Notes: generated from the sequence alone by a model not told the origin. A stretch of DNA of 64,000 nt from Burkholderia stagnalis (GCF_902830275.1 NZ_CADESW010000004.1:62001-126000); one strand, 5' to 3'. Numbered from the stretch's first letter, positions 1 to 8,797 are shown. Numbers and translations are program-made.

Positions 1-1
1 C

Positions 2-844
2 GGCTCGATCGACGCGCGCCTCGACGACAGCTGGCAGTCGTCGATCGCCGACGCGGGCCTGGCCGGCCATGCGTTCGCCGCGTCGCTCGGCACGATCGGC
101 AGCGGCAATCACTTCGCCGAGCTGCAGAAGCTCGACCACGTATACGACGAGGACGCCGTGCACGCGCTCGGCCTCGAACGCAACCGCTTGCAGCTGCTCG
201 TGCACAGCGGCTCGCGCGGCTTCGGCCAGTCGATCCTCGAACGGCACATGGACGCGCACGGCTACAACGGCCTCGACGACACGCATGCCGATTGCGCGGC
301 CTACCTGCAGCGTCACGACGAGGCGCTGCGCTACGCGGTGGCCAACCGCGAGCTGATCGCGCGCCGCATGCTCGCGCGCTGGCGCAGCGGCGGCCGGCGC
401 ATCCTCGACGTCAACCACAACCTGGTCGGCCGCGCCGCCGTCGACGGCGTGCCGGGCTGGCTGCATCGCAAGGGCGCGACGCCCGCCGACGCGGGGCCGG
501 TCGTGATCCCCGGCTCGCGCGGCGACTACAGCTATCTCGTCGAGCCGTTGCCGCGCGACGACGCGGCGAGCCTTGCATCGCTCGCGCACGGCGCCGGGCG
601 CAAGTGGTCGCGCGGCGACTGCCGGGGCCGGCTCGAACGGCGCTTCGCGCCGTGGCAGCTGACCCGCACGCGGCTCGGCAGCCACGTCGTCTGCGAGAAC
701 CGCGAGCTGTTGTATGAAGAAGCGCCGCAGGCGTACAAGCCGATCGACAGCGTCGTCGACGCGCTCGAAGCGGCGGGGTTGCTGCGCAAGCTGGCGCGGC
801 TCGCGCCCGTGTTGACCTACAAGACGTCGGGAGCGTGCTGCTGA
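2..844 (+). CDS. rtcB: RNA ligase RtcB family (RtcB2-like), 3' part; 5' end outside window
   Basis: Seen: an open frame running in from the left edge with RtcB hallmarks in order: GTIGSGNHFAE (metal-binding Asn-His), HSGSRG, WLHRKGATPA, a HGAGRKWSR block carrying the His that is guanylylated in the family, and YEEAPQAYKPI near the C-terminus. RtcB joins 2',3'-cyclic phosphate (or 3'-phosphate) ends to 5'-OH ends using GTP and Mn. The stop codon shares one base with the ATG of prfH (TGATG), so the two genes are translationally coupled. That pairing marks the rtcB2-prfH type, linked to repair of damaged 16S rRNA, rather than the rtcA-rtcB type. About 280 residues are visible. Confidence 0.93.
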   Translation, partial: GSIDARLDDSWQSSIADAGLAGHAFAASLGTIGSGNHFAELQKLDHVYDEDAVHALGLERNRLQLLVHSGSRGFGQSILERHMDAHGYNGLDDTHADCAAYLQRHDEALRYAVANRELIARRMLARWRSGGRRILDVNHNLVGRAAVDGVPGWLHRKGATPADAGPVVIPGSRGDYSYLVEPLPRDDAASLASLAHGAGRKWSRGDCRGRLERRFAPWQLTRTRLGSHVVCENRELLYEEAPQAYKPIDSVVDALEAAGLLRKLARLAPVLTYKTSGACC

Positions 845-1458
845 TGATGCTCCAGATTTCTTCCGCACACGGGCCGGTTGAGTGCCAGCTCGCCGCGGCG
901 AAGGCGCTGCAGCGCCTGCAGGTCGAAGCCGATGCGAGCCGCGTCGCATTGGCGGTGCTCGATCTGCAACCGGGCGATCGCCCGGGCACCGTGCGCTCCG
1001 CGCTGCTGGATCTCGACGGAGACGGCGCCGCGGCGCTCGCCGATCGCTGGGCCGGCACGCTGCAATGGATCTGCGCCAGCCCTTACCGCTTGCGTCATCC
1101 GCGCAAGAACTGGTTCGTCGGCGTGACCCGCTGCGCCGACGCGCCGCCGTTGCCGGCCGGCGAAGTGAGGTTCGAAGCGATGCGCGCGCGCGGTCCCGGC
1201 GGCCAGCACGTCAACAAGACCAGCAGCGCGATCCGGGCGACCCATGTCGCGACCGGCACGTCGGTGCGGGTCGAAAGCGAACGCAGCCAGCATGCGAACA
1301 AGCGGCTGGCGCTGCAGCTGCTGCACGCGCGCCTGCAGCAACAGGCCGACCAGCAGGCCGGGCACGCGCGCCAGCAGCGGCGCATGCAGCATTTCGCGCT
1401 GGAACGCGGCAATCCGGTGCGGGTGTTTCATGGCGTCGCGTTCACGCCGTCGCGCTGA
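844..1458 (+). CDS. prfH: Peptide chain release factor H (PrfH)
   Basis: 204 residues, the usual PrfH length and much shorter than RF1/RF2. The GGQ loop is clear (RARGPGGQHVNKTSSAIRAT, about residues 115-135). The stop-codon-recognising domain of true release factors is absent. An upstream in-frame GTG at 835 exists, but the ATG at 844 overlaps the rtcB stop as TGATG and is the likely start. Known of the family: PrfH works with its neighbouring RtcB on ribosomes cleaved in the 16S decoding centre, hydrolysing stalled peptidyl-tRNA so that the RNA can be religated. The role here is inferred from motif and gene order. Confidence 0.92.
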   Translation: MMLQISSAHGPVECQLAAAKALQRLQVEADASRVALAVLDLQPGDRPGTVRSALLDLDGDGAAALADRWAGTLQWICASPYRLRHPRKNWFVGVTRCADAPPLPAGEVRFEAMRARGPGGQHVNKTSSAIRATHVATGTSVRVESERSQHANKRLALQLLHARLQQQADQQAGHARQQRRMQHFALERGNPVRVFHGVAFTPSR

Positions 1459-1753
1459 GCAAGTGCCCATCGGGCCGCACGGGTTCGCTGCCGCACGCGC
1501 ACAGGCGGCCGGCGGCTCCGCTCGCGCCGGCGTGCCGCCCTCGCCCGTCGCAACCGTTCCCGCATCCCGGGGACGGAACCCCATCCAGCCTTTCTGGCCG
1601 GGAAAGGATGCTTGAGACATCCGCAATTATCGCGAGCGCGGAATTCGCCCACTATCTCCCGGACGACCGATCACGCGGCCTGCGCGGCCTGTGATGCATC
1701 GGCCGCGAACGACCCGGCCCCGCGCCGCGGCAATCCGATAATCAGGAGACACG

Positions 1754-3199
1754 ATGAACAGCCAATCCCTCGACCTGGGCGGCGACACGGGCCGGCCCGC
1801 GCCCGCCCGCGCCGCCGATGCCGACGCGGCCCGCCCTGCCGCCCGCGGCGTCACGCTCGGCGATTTCATGGACGACTTGCCGGTGGGCGCGCTGCACCGC
1901 TTCGTCGTCTGGGTGATCGGCGTCGGCCTGTTCTTCGACATGTACGAGATCTTCCTCGTCAGCACGATCGGCACCGCGCTGCAGACCGAATACGGGCTGA
2001 ACCGCCAGAGCGCCGATTTCAAGCTGCTGCTCGCGTCCGCGTTCATCGGCATGTTCTTCGGCGCGCTGTGCCTCGGCAGCCTCGCCGACCGCATCGGCCG
2101 GCGCAAGGCGTTCCTGCTGACGCTGAGCTGGTACAGCGCGTTCTCGCTGGTCGGCGCGTTCTCGGTCAACGCCGACATGCTCGTGATCTGCCGCTTCCTG
2201 ACCGGCATCGGCGTGGGCGCGATCTATCCGGTGGCGGACAGCTTCCTGTCGGAAATCCTGCCGAAGGCGCGGCGTGGCCGCCTCGCCGCCTGGGCGTACA
2301 CGACGTCCTACGTCGCGGTGCCGCTGGTCGGCTTCCTCGCGGTCTGGCTCAATCCGCTGCATATCGGCGGCGTGGCCGGCTGGCGCATCATCCTCGCGAT
2401 CGGCAGCCTCGGCGCCGTGTACGTGCTGCTGGTCCGGCACCGGCTGCCCGAGAGCCCGCGCTGGCTGCTCGCGCAGGGGCGCGCCGACGAGGCCCACGCG
2501 ATGCTGCGCCGCTTCGCGGACAGCGCCGGCGTGCGCATGCCCGAACGGTTCGCCGCGCCGGCGCAGCCGCAGCGGCCGCTCGCGCTGCGCGAGCGCATCG
2601 CGCTGCTGCGCCGCAAGCCGTACGACACGCGCTACCTGATGCTCGCGATCTTCCACCTGTTCCAGGGCTTCGGCTATTACGGCTTCGGCACGCTGGCGGG
2701 CGCGGTGGTCAAGAGCCGCGGCTTCGACGTGACCGACAGCACGCTGTTCATCGCGCTGTCGTTTCTCGGCTACCCGATCGGCTCGCTGCTGTCGATTCCG
2801 CTGCTCAACTGGATCGAGCGCCGCACGCTGGTGATCGGGGCGATCCTGTCGATCGCCGCGTTCGGCCTGTGCTTCGCGTATTCGGGCAACACCGCGCTGA
2901 TCGTCTGCTTCGGCGTGTTGACGACCTGCGCGTCGAACGTGTTCAGCAACGCGTACCACGTCTATCAGGCGGAGATCTTCCCGGCGCGCGTGCGCTCGAC
3001 CGCGATCGGCAGCACCTATGCGCTGTCGCGCATCGTCAGCGGCGCGCTGCCGTTCATCCTGCTGCCGGTGCTCGGCCATTACGGCGCGGGCGCGATGTTC
3101 GGCGTGATTTCGGTCGCGCTCGGGATCGTCGCGGTGACGCTGCGCGTGCTCGGGCCGCTGACCACACGACGCAGCCAGGACGAGATCAATCCGGTGTGA
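1754..3199 (+). CDS. MFS transporter, sugar/niacin-porter-like
   Basis: 481 residues with 12 predicted membrane spans after a cytoplasmic N-terminus of about 45 residues. FFDMYEIF lies in TM1, and the MFS motif between TM2 and TM3 reads GSLADRIGRRKAF. A second signature, LPESPRWLLAQGRADEA, sits at the start of the central loop and is typical of the sugar-porter/SV2-like branch, which also includes niacin and aromatic-acid porters. AGGAGA lies 8 bases before the ATG. The gene stands alone, with a 295-base gap after prfH and a bidirectional hairpin after its stop. The substrate cannot be read from the sequence. Confidence 0.85.
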   Translation: MNSQSLDLGGDTGRPAPARAADADAARPAARGVTLGDFMDDLPVGALHRFVVWVIGVGLFFDMYEIFLVSTIGTALQTEYGLNRQSADFKLLLASAFIGMFFGALCLGSLADRIGRRKAFLLTLSWYSAFSLVGAFSVNADMLVICRFLTGIGVGAIYPVADSFLSEILPKARRGRLAAWAYTTSYVAVPLVGFLAVWLNPLHIGGVAGWRIILAIGSLGAVYVLLVRHRLPESPRWLLAQGRADEAHAMLRRFADSAGVRMPERFAAPAQPQRPLALRERIALLRRKPYDTRYLMLAIFHLFQGFGYYGFGTLAGAVVKSRGFDVTDSTLFIALSFLGYPIGSLLSIPLLNWIERRTLVIGAILSIAAFGLCFAYSGNTALIVCFGVLTTCASNVFSNAYHVYQAEIFPARVRSTAIGSTYALSRIVSGALPFILLPVLGHYGAGAMFGVISVALGIVAVTLRVLGPLTTRRSQDEINPV

Positions 3200-3205
3200 C
3201 TGGAC

Positions 3206-3238
3206 AAAAAAAACGCCAACCCGTGAAGGGTTGGCGTT
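3206..3238 (-). terminator. Rho-independent terminator of aceA (probably bidirectional)
   Basis: Perfect 10-bp stem ACGCCAACCC/GGGTTGGCGT (3213-3222 with 3228-3237) and a 5-base loop. The run of eight A at 3206-3213 becomes the U-tract of the minus-strand transcript, so this is a strong intrinsic terminator for aceA. On the plus strand only a short T stretch follows, so it may also help end the MFS transcript. Confidence 0.9.
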
Positions 3239-3259
3239 GTGCCTGCGGGGATGAACGTA

Positions 3260-4843
3260 TCAGGAGAACTGGTTCATCGTGTTGTCCTTGCCCGCCGCCT
3301 TCAGGGCCGCTTCGCCGCTGAAGTATTCCTTGTGGTCGTCGCCGATGTCCGAGCCGGACATGTTCTGGTGCTTGACGCACGCGATGCCCTGACGGATTTC
3401 CTTGCGCTGCACGCCCGCCACGTAACCGAGCATGCCCTGGTCGCCGAAGTATTCCTTGGCCAGGTTGTCGGTCGACAGCGCGGCGGTGTGGTACGTCGGC
3501 AGCGTGATCAGGTGGTGGAAGATGCCGGCTTCGCGCGACGCGTCGGCCTGGAAGGTCCGGATCTTCTCGTCGGCGAGCTTCGCCAGTTCGGTCTCGTCGT
3601 ATTCCACGCTCATCAGCTGCGCGCGGTCGTATGCCGACACGTCCTTGCCCGCGGCCTTCAGCGCGTCATACGCCTGCTGACGGAAATTCAGCGTCCAGTT
3701 GAACGACGGGCTGTTGTTGTACACCAGCTTCGCGTTCGGGATGACCTTGCGAATTTCGCTGACCATGCCGCCGATCTGCGCGATATGCGGTTTTTCGGTT
3801 TCGATCCACAGCAGGTCGGCGCCGTTCTGCAGCGACGTGATGCAGTCCAGCACGCAGCGCGCTTCACCCGTGCCGGCGCGGAACTGGAACAGGTTGCTCG
3901 GCAGGCGCTTCGGACGCAGCAGCTTGCCGTCGCGCTTGATGATGACGTCACCGTTGCCCAGCTGGTCGGCCGACAGTTCCTCGCAATCGAGGAACGCGTT
4001 GTACTGGTCGCCGAGGTCGCCCGGCGCGTTGGTCACGGCGATCTGCTTGGTCAGGCCGGCGCCCAGCGAGTCGGTACGCGCCACGATGATGCCGTCGTCC
4101 ACGCCCAGTTCCAGGAACGCATAGCGGATCGCGCGGATCTTGGCCAGGAAGTCCTCGTGCGGCACGGTGACCTTGCCGTCCTGGTGGCCGCACTGCTTCT
4201 CGTCGGACACCTGGTTTTCGATCTGGATGCAGCAGGCGCCCGCTTCGATGAACTGCTTGGCCAGCAGGTAGGTTGCCTCGGCGTTGCCGAAGCCCGCGTC
4301 GATGTCGGCGATGATCGGCACGACGTGGGTGACGTGGTTGTCGATCTTTGCCTGGATGGCGGCCTTGGCCGGGCCTTCGGCCGCGTCCAGCTCGCGGAAC
4401 AGGCCGCCCAGTTCACGGGCGTCGGCCTGGCGCAGGAAGGTGTACAGCTCGCGGATCAGCGCGCTGACGGAGGTCTTTTCGTGCATCGACTGGTCCGGCA
4501 GCGGGCCGAACTCGGAGCGCAGCGCGGCCACCATCCAGCCGGACAGGTACAGGTAGCGGCGTTCGGTGCTGTTGAAGTGCTTCTTGATGGAGATCATCTT
4601 CTGCTGGCCGATGAAGCCGTGCCAGCAGCCGAGCGACTGCGTGTACTTCGACGGGTCGGCATCGTAGGCGGCCATGTCGGCGCGCATGATCTTGGCGGTG
4701 TACCTGGCGATGTCCAGGCCCGTCTTGAACTTGTTCTGGGCACGCATGCGAGCGGCATACTCGGGATTGATCGCATTCCACGCGCTGCCGTGGGTTTCTT
4801 TCAAACCGGCAACTGCCTTGATGTCGTCTTGATACTGGGCCAT
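3260..4843 (-). CDS. aceA: Isocitrate lyase
   Basis: 527 residues, matching the long Pseudomonas/Burkholderia-type isocitrate lyases. It splits isocitrate into glyoxylate and succinate in the glyoxylate shunt, allowing growth on acetate and fatty acids. The active-site loop is visible as KQCGHQDGKV (about residues 215-225), and metal-binding acids lie in the VPIIADIDAGFGN stretch. AGGAG sits upstream of the ATG. The gene is monocistronic, ending in a strong terminator. Malate synthase is not in the window. The 288 bases upstream hold several palindromes, suggesting dedicated control. Confidence 0.97.
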   Translation of the reverse strand: MAQYQDDIKAVAGLKETHGSAWNAINPEYAARMRAQNKFKTGLDIARYTAKIMRADMAAYDADPSKYTQSLGCWHGFIGQQKMISIKKHFNSTERRYLYLSGWMVAALRSEFGPLPDQSMHEKTSVSALIRELYTFLRQADARELGGLFRELDAAEGPAKAAIQAKIDNHVTHVVPIIADIDAGFGNAEATYLLAKQFIEAGACCIQIENQVSDEKQCGHQDGKVTVPHEDFLAKIRAIRYAFLELGVDDGIIVARTDSLGAGLTKQIAVTNAPGDLGDQYNAFLDCEELSADQLGNGDVIIKRDGKLLRPKRLPSNLFQFRAGTGEARCVLDCITSLQNGADLLWIETEKPHIAQIGGMVSEIRKVIPNAKLVYNNSPSFNWTLNFRQQAYDALKAAGKDVSAYDRAQLMSVEYDETELAKLADEKIRTFQADASREAGIFHHLITLPTYHTAALSTDNLAKEYFGDQGMLGYVAGVQRKEIRQGIACVKHQNMSGSDIGDDHKEYFSGEAALKAAGKDNTMNQFS

Positions 4844-4956
4844 GTCTATCTCCTGAGAGCAAAGCGCGATTGAGCAAAGGGTTCAGCGTGCCGCCCCGTC
4901 TGGCGAAGCGAACTGCATGACCAAATAGTAACGCCGCGCGAATGCGTTTCGGTGAT

Positions 4957-4977
4957 GTCTTATATAAGACATAAGAC
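4957..4977. promoter_or_regulatory. Perfect palindrome plus direct repeat upstream of aceA
   Basis: GTCTTATATAAGAC (4957-4970) is a perfect 14-bp palindrome, immediately followed by a second copy of its right half, ATAAGAC (4971-4977). It is AT-rich in a very GC-rich genome and lies 114 bases upstream of the aceA ATG. On the minus strand a -10-like TACTAT lies downstream at about 4924-4929. This is a likely operator; the binding protein is unknown. Confidence 0.6.
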
Positions 4978-5014
4978 GTTATTTTCTTTTATTTTTCAAT
5001 GAGATAGGTCTTGC

Positions 5015-5093
5015 GTTTTGCGATGCAAAACAAGTTTTCAAGCGGCGAAAAAGAAAGGCGGCGGGAAGTCGATGTGAATTCCGCAATGCGAAA
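5015..5093. promoter_or_regulatory. Two related inverted repeats in the aceA upstream region
   Basis: GTTTTGCGATGCAAAAC (5015-5031) is a 17-bp palindrome. A relaxed second copy, TTCCGCAATGCGAAA, lies at 5079-5093. Both fit TT-NN-GC-R-ATGC-N-AA. They lie between the LysR stop and aceA. TTTGC/GCAAA half-sites resemble those bound by RamB/PrpR-type regulators of acetate and propionate genes, but assigning such a factor here is inference only. Confidence 0.45.
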
Positions 5094-5131
5094 CGCGCTT
5101 TCGGCTGCTGGAGGCGGCGGGTATCCCGCGC

Positions 5132-6028
5132 TCAGCGCGCCGACATGAAATCGAACAGCTTCGCGATATCCGTCGTCAGCACGCTGCCGGCCTTCACGCC
5201 GACCCACAGCGTGCGCATCGCCCACGCATCGTCGAGCTTCACCACGCACAGCCGCGAGCCGGCGCGCTCGGTGGTCACCGCGTCGCGCGGCAGGATGCCG
5301 ATGCCGAGCCCCGCCTCGATCATCCGGCTGACCCCATCGAAATTCGACACCTGGATGCGCAGCTTCAGCGAGCGCTCGGCCGAGAACGCGGCGTCGGTCA
5401 TCCGGGCCAGCAGCGAACTGCCGTCGCTGAGCCCGACGTAGTCGTCGTCCAGCGTATCGGCGAAACGCACCGCCCCGCGATCCGCGAAGCGGTGGCCGCG
5501 CGGCACCAGCAGCACGAGTTCGTCGCGACGGTACAGCCGGCGCTCGATGCCGGGCGCGGGCACGTTGTCGGCGAACACGCCGAGATCGGTCTTGCCCGAT
5601 GCGAGCGCGTCGACGATCTCATGGCTCAGGCGCTCCTCGAGGCTCACTTTGATGCCGGGGTTGGACGTGAGGAACGCGGCGAGATCGACCGGCAGGAACT
5701 GGACGATCGCGGACGTGTTCGCCCACACGCGGATATGGCCGCGCACGCCGGCGACGTAGTCGCTCATCTCGTGCGCCATGCGGTTCACCTGGTCGATCAC
5801 CTTTGCCGCATGGTCGAGCAGCGCGCGGCCGGCGGGCGTCAGCTCGACGCCGCGCGCGTGCCGCACGAACAGCGCGCTGCCGGTCACGCTCTCGAGTTCC
5901 GCGATGCGCTTGCTGACCGCGGACAGCGTGAGCTGGCCATGCTCGGCCGCCTTCGTCAGGCTGCCGTGCTCGGCGACCAGCGCGAATACCCGCAGCGACT
6001 GCAGATCGAAATGAAGCGGGTTGACCAT
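5132..6028 (-). CDS. LysR-family transcriptional regulator
   Basis: About 298 residues from the ATG at 6028, chosen because the HTH begins right after it (LQSLRVFALVAEHGSLTKAAEHGQLTLSAVSKRIAELE). A 25-residue upstream extension to 6103 is compositionally poor. The C-terminal two-thirds is a LysR substrate-binding fold (LVLLVPRGHRFAD; GIGILPRDAV). The gene lies downstream of, and in the same direction as, the CoA-transferase/lyase/VOC operon with a 170-base gap, and upstream of aceA. It could regulate either. No distinct ribosome-binding site is seen. Confidence 0.85.
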   Translation of the reverse strand: MVNPLHFDLQSLRVFALVAEHGSLTKAAEHGQLTLSAVSKRIAELESVTGSALFVRHARGVELTPAGRALLDHAAKVIDQVNRMAHEMSDYVAGVRGHIRVWANTSAIVQFLPVDLAAFLTSNPGIKVSLEERLSHEIVDALASGKTDLGVFADNVPAPGIERRLYRRDELVLLVPRGHRFADRGAVRFADTLDDDYVGLSDGSSLLARMTDAAFSAERSLKLRIQVSNFDGVSRMIEAGLGIGILPRDAVTTERAGSRLCVVKLDDAWAMRTLWVGVKAGSVLTTDIAKLFDFMSAR

Positions 6029-6198
6029 GGCGAACGTTGTGTGGCGGGTGGGCGGGCAATCGGCGCAATGCGGCGCGGCGCGGCGTGGCCGATTGTCCGT
6101 CAATCGGCCGCGCGCCGAAAGTGCGGAAAGCCCGGCCGCGCAGGCGCCGTCGGCGGTCGGACGGCGGCGGGATCGCCCCGCCCGATGCGCGGGTCAGG

Positions 6199-6582
6199 TC
6201 AGATCAGCTCGGAGATCTCGATCAGGTTCAGGTCCGGATCGCGCACGTACACCGAGCGGATCTTCTGCGTCGCGCCGGTGCGCTCGACCGGCCCTTCGAC
6301 GATCGGCCAGGCCATCCGGTTCAGGTGCGCGATCACGTCGTCGAGCGGCACCGAGGCGATGAAGCACAGATCGAGCGCGCCGGGCGCCGGCAGATGCGCC
6401 TTCGGCTCGAACTCCGCGCCGCGCACGTGCAGGTTGATCTTCTGGTTGCCGAAGCGGAACGCGATGCGCCCCGCGCCGAACGATTCGAGCCGCATCTGCA
6501 GCACTTCCGTATAGAAGTGCTTCGTCGCGTCGGGGTCGACGCAGGTCAGCACGAGATGATCGAGGTGGTCGATCAACGCCAT
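6199..6582 (-). CDS. VOC (glyoxalase/bleomycin-resistance) family protein
   Basis: 127 residues forming one vicinal-oxygen-chelate module of two beta-alpha-beta-beta-beta repeats. The N-terminal repeat is LIDHLDHLVLTCVDPDATKHFYTEVL, and the C-terminal repeat ends VYVRDPDLNLIEISEL. Candidate metal ligands are the His in the first strand (LDHLVLT), the His in INLHVRG and the Glu in LIEIS. GGAG precedes the ATG. It is the last gene of an operon after the lyase, 41 bases downstream. Its substrate is unknown; in this context it may act on a small oxo-acid or its CoA ester. Confidence 0.85.
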   Translation of the reverse strand: MALIDHLDHLVLTCVDPDATKHFYTEVLQMRLESFGAGRIAFRFGNQKINLHVRGAEFEPKAHLPAPGALDLCFIASVPLDDVIAHLNRMAWPIVEGPVERTGATQKIRSVYVRDPDLNLIEISELI

Positions 6583-6623
6583 GTGTGTCTCCTTTTGATG
6601 AGGATCGCAAGAGCCGTCGAGGC

Positions 6624-7586
6624 TCACGAAAACGCCCGTTGCGCCGGCATGCCGTCGGTGGCGAATGCCGGCGCGGGATGAAGATCCGAACGGCGGCCGG
6701 CCTTCAGGATCTGGCTCGGCACGTCGTGGCCGACGAGCGCCGGCAGCCGCGCGGCCGCGTCGAGCGCCGCCACGAGGTCGATGCCCGTATCGTAGCCGTC
6801 GAGCGCGAGCATGTGCACCAGTTCCTCGGTGCACACGTTGCCGGTCGCGCCGGGCGCGTACGGGCAGCCGCCGAGGCCGCCGAGCGACGCGTCGAAGCGC
6901 ACGATGCCCGCGTCGAGCGCCGCGAGCGTGTTCGCGAGCGCCATGCCGCGCGTGTTGTGGAAGTGCAGCGTGAGTGCGCGCGCGCCGAAGCGGGCCATCG
7001 CGCGTTCGCACAGGTCGCGCACCTGCGACGGATACGCCATGCCCGTCGTGTCGCACAGCGTGAAGCCGTGCACGCCGAGATCCGCGAAGCGCTGCATCCA
7101 CGCGAGCACGCCTTCGGCCGGCACGTCGCCTTCCATCGGGCAGCCCATCGCCGTCGACAGCGACACGTTGATCGCAACGCCGGTGCCGCGCACCGCGTCG
7201 ATCACGTCGCGCAACTGCGCGAACGACTGCTCGCGCGTCATCCGCAGGTTGGCGCGGTTGTGGCTCTCGCTGACCGACATCACGAGATTCACTTCGTCGA
7301 CGCGGCACGACAGCGCGCGTTCGGCGCCGCGCACGTTCGGCACCAGCACCGTATAGACGACGCCCGGTGCGCGCGCGATCCCGTGCATCACGGCCTCGGC
7401 GTCGCGCAGCGCCGGAATCGCCTTCGGCGACGTGAACGACGTCACCTCGATCTTCGCGTACCCGCATGCGCTCAGCGCGTCGACGAGCGCGATCTTGTCG
7501 TCGGTGTCGACGAAGCGCGCCTCGTTCTGGAAACCGTCGCGCGTCGCGACTTCGTTGAGATAGAGCCGTGTGCCTTTCATCGTCAT
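6624..7586 (-). CDS. Hydroxymethylglutaryl-CoA lyase family enzyme
   Basis: 320 residues of the HMGL-like TIM barrel. The N-terminus has the VATRDGFQNE metal/substrate motif (DGFQNE), followed by KIEVTSFTSPKAIPAL, then the metal-binding LTLHFHNTRGMALAN (His-x-His), and the C-terminal Cys loop GLGGCPYAPGATGNVCTEE. These features fit true HMG-CoA lyases that cleave HMG-CoA to acetoacetate and acetyl-CoA. Related enzymes cleave other 3-hydroxy-3-methyl acyl-CoAs such as citramalyl-CoA. It lies 20 bases after the CoA-transferase stop, so the two likely act in sequence on one substrate. Confidence 0.88.
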   Translation of the reverse strand: MTMKGTRLYLNEVATRDGFQNEARFVDTDDKIALVDALSACGYAKIEVTSFTSPKAIPALRDAEAVMHGIARAPGVVYTVLVPNVRGAERALSCRVDEVNLVMSVSESHNRANLRMTREQSFAQLRDVIDAVRGTGVAINVSLSTAMGCPMEGDVPAEGVLAWMQRFADLGVHGFTLCDTTGMAYPSQVRDLCERAMARFGARALTLHFHNTRGMALANTLAALDAGIVRFDASLGGLGGCPYAPGATGNVCTEELVHMLALDGYDTGIDLVAALDAAARLPALVGHDVPSQILKAGRRSDLHPAPAFATDGMPAQRAFS

Positions 7587-7606
7587 GTCGTGTTGTCCGC
7601 CGGGGT

Positions 7607-8797
7607 TCAGATCACGCCGCGCGCGCGCCAGCCGTCGCGGGTCGCCGCATCGATGCCGAGCGAATCGAGCACTGCGTCGGTGTGCGCGCCGAGCGCGGGC
7701 GCGGCGTGCGCGATGCGCCCCGGCGTCGCGCCGAGCTTCGGCACGATGCCCGGCACGCTCACCGGCGTGCCGTCCGGCAGCGCGGCGTCGACGATCATCT
7801 CGCGCGCGCGGTAGTGCGGGTCGGCCGCGATGTCGGCGACGTCGTAGATGCGGCCCGACGGGATCCGCGCGTCGTTAAGCGCGGCCAGCACGTCGTCGAG
7901 GTCCTGGCGCGCGCTCCATTCGCCGATCGCCGCATCGATGCGCGCGACCTGCGCGACGCGGCCGTCGTTGTGCGCGAGCGCGGGATCGTTGCCGAGATCG
8001 GGCCGCCCGATCAGCTCCATCAGCCGCCGGAAGATGCTGTCGCCGTTGCCGGCGATCAGCGCGTAGCGGCCGTCGCGGCAGCGGTACGCATTGGTCGGCG
8101 CGATACCCGGCAGGCTGCTGCCGGCCGCCTCGCGCACCGCGCCGAACACCGAATACTCGGGCAGCAGGCTCTCCATCATGTTGAAGACCGACTCGTACAG
8201 CGCGACGTCGACCACCTGCCCTTTGCCGCCCTGCTGGTCGCGATGCCGCAGCGCGAGCAGCACGCCGATCACGCCGTGCAGCGCCGACAGCGAATCGCCG
8301 AGCGAGATGCCGACGCGCACCGGCGTGCGGCCCGGTTCGCCGGTCAGGTGCCGCAGGCCGCCCATCGCCTCGGCGATCACGCCGAAGCCCGGCCGGTCGC
8401 GATACGGCCCGCTCTGGCCGAAGCCCGACACGCGCAGCATGATCAGCCCGGGGTTGATCGCCGACAGCACGTCCCAGCCGAGCCCCCAGCCTTCGAGCGT
8501 GCCGGGGCGGAAGTTCTCGATCAGCACGTCGGCGTCGGCTGCGAGCCGGCGGATCACGTCCTGCCCTTCCGGCGTGCGCAGGTCGAGCGTCAGCGACGTC
8601 TTGTTGCGCGATTGCGCGGCCCACCACACCGACGTGCCGTCGTGCAGCATCCGCCACTTGCGCAGCGGGTCGCCGGTGCCCGGCGGTTCCACCTTGATCA
8701 CGTCGGCACCGAACTCGGCGAGCATCCGGCCCGCGAACGGCCCGGCGATCAGTTGCCCGAGTTCCAGCACGCGGATGCCATCCAGCGGTCTCGTCAT
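7607..8797 (-). CDS. CaiB/BaiF type III CoA-transferase
   Basis: 396 residues from the ATG at 8797, which has a well-placed GGAG; this is the normal family length. N-terminal signature PLDGIRVLELGQLIAGPFAGRMLAEFGADVIKVEPP, followed by DLRTPEGQ, LIENFRPGTLEGWG and the catalytic-Asp region. Members move CoA between a donor and a carboxylic acid. It is the first gene of an operon with the lyase and VOC genes and is divergent from the dehydrogenase at 9064, with which it shares a 266-base intergenic region. The acid activated is unknown; leucine, itaconate or citramalate-type breakdown are guesses. Confidence 0.9.
   Translation of the reverse strand: MTRPLDGIRVLELGQLIAGPFAGRMLAEFGADVIKVEPPGTGDPLRKWRMLHDGTSVWWAAQSRNKTSLTLDLRTPEGQDVIRRLAADADVLIENFRPGTLEGWGLGWDVLSAINPGLIMLRVSGFGQSGPYRDRPGFGVIAEAMGGLRHLTGEPGRTPVRVGISLGDSLSALHGVIGVLLALRHRDQQGGKGQVVDVALYESVFNMMESLLPEYSVFGAVREAAGSSLPGIAPTNAYRCRDGRYALIAGNGDSIFRRLMELIGRPDLGNDPALAHNDGRVAQVARIDAAIGEWSARQDLDDVLAALNDARIPSGRIYDVADIAADPHYRAREMIVDAALPDGTPVSVPGIVPKLGATPGRIAHAAPALGAHTDAVLDSLGIDAATRDGWRARGVI

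Noticed and set aside
3239..4873. Open frame of 544 codons on the plus strand opposite aceA
   Set aside because: Shadow of the isocitrate lyase gene, which has the catalytic KQCGH motif and terminator in the right direction.
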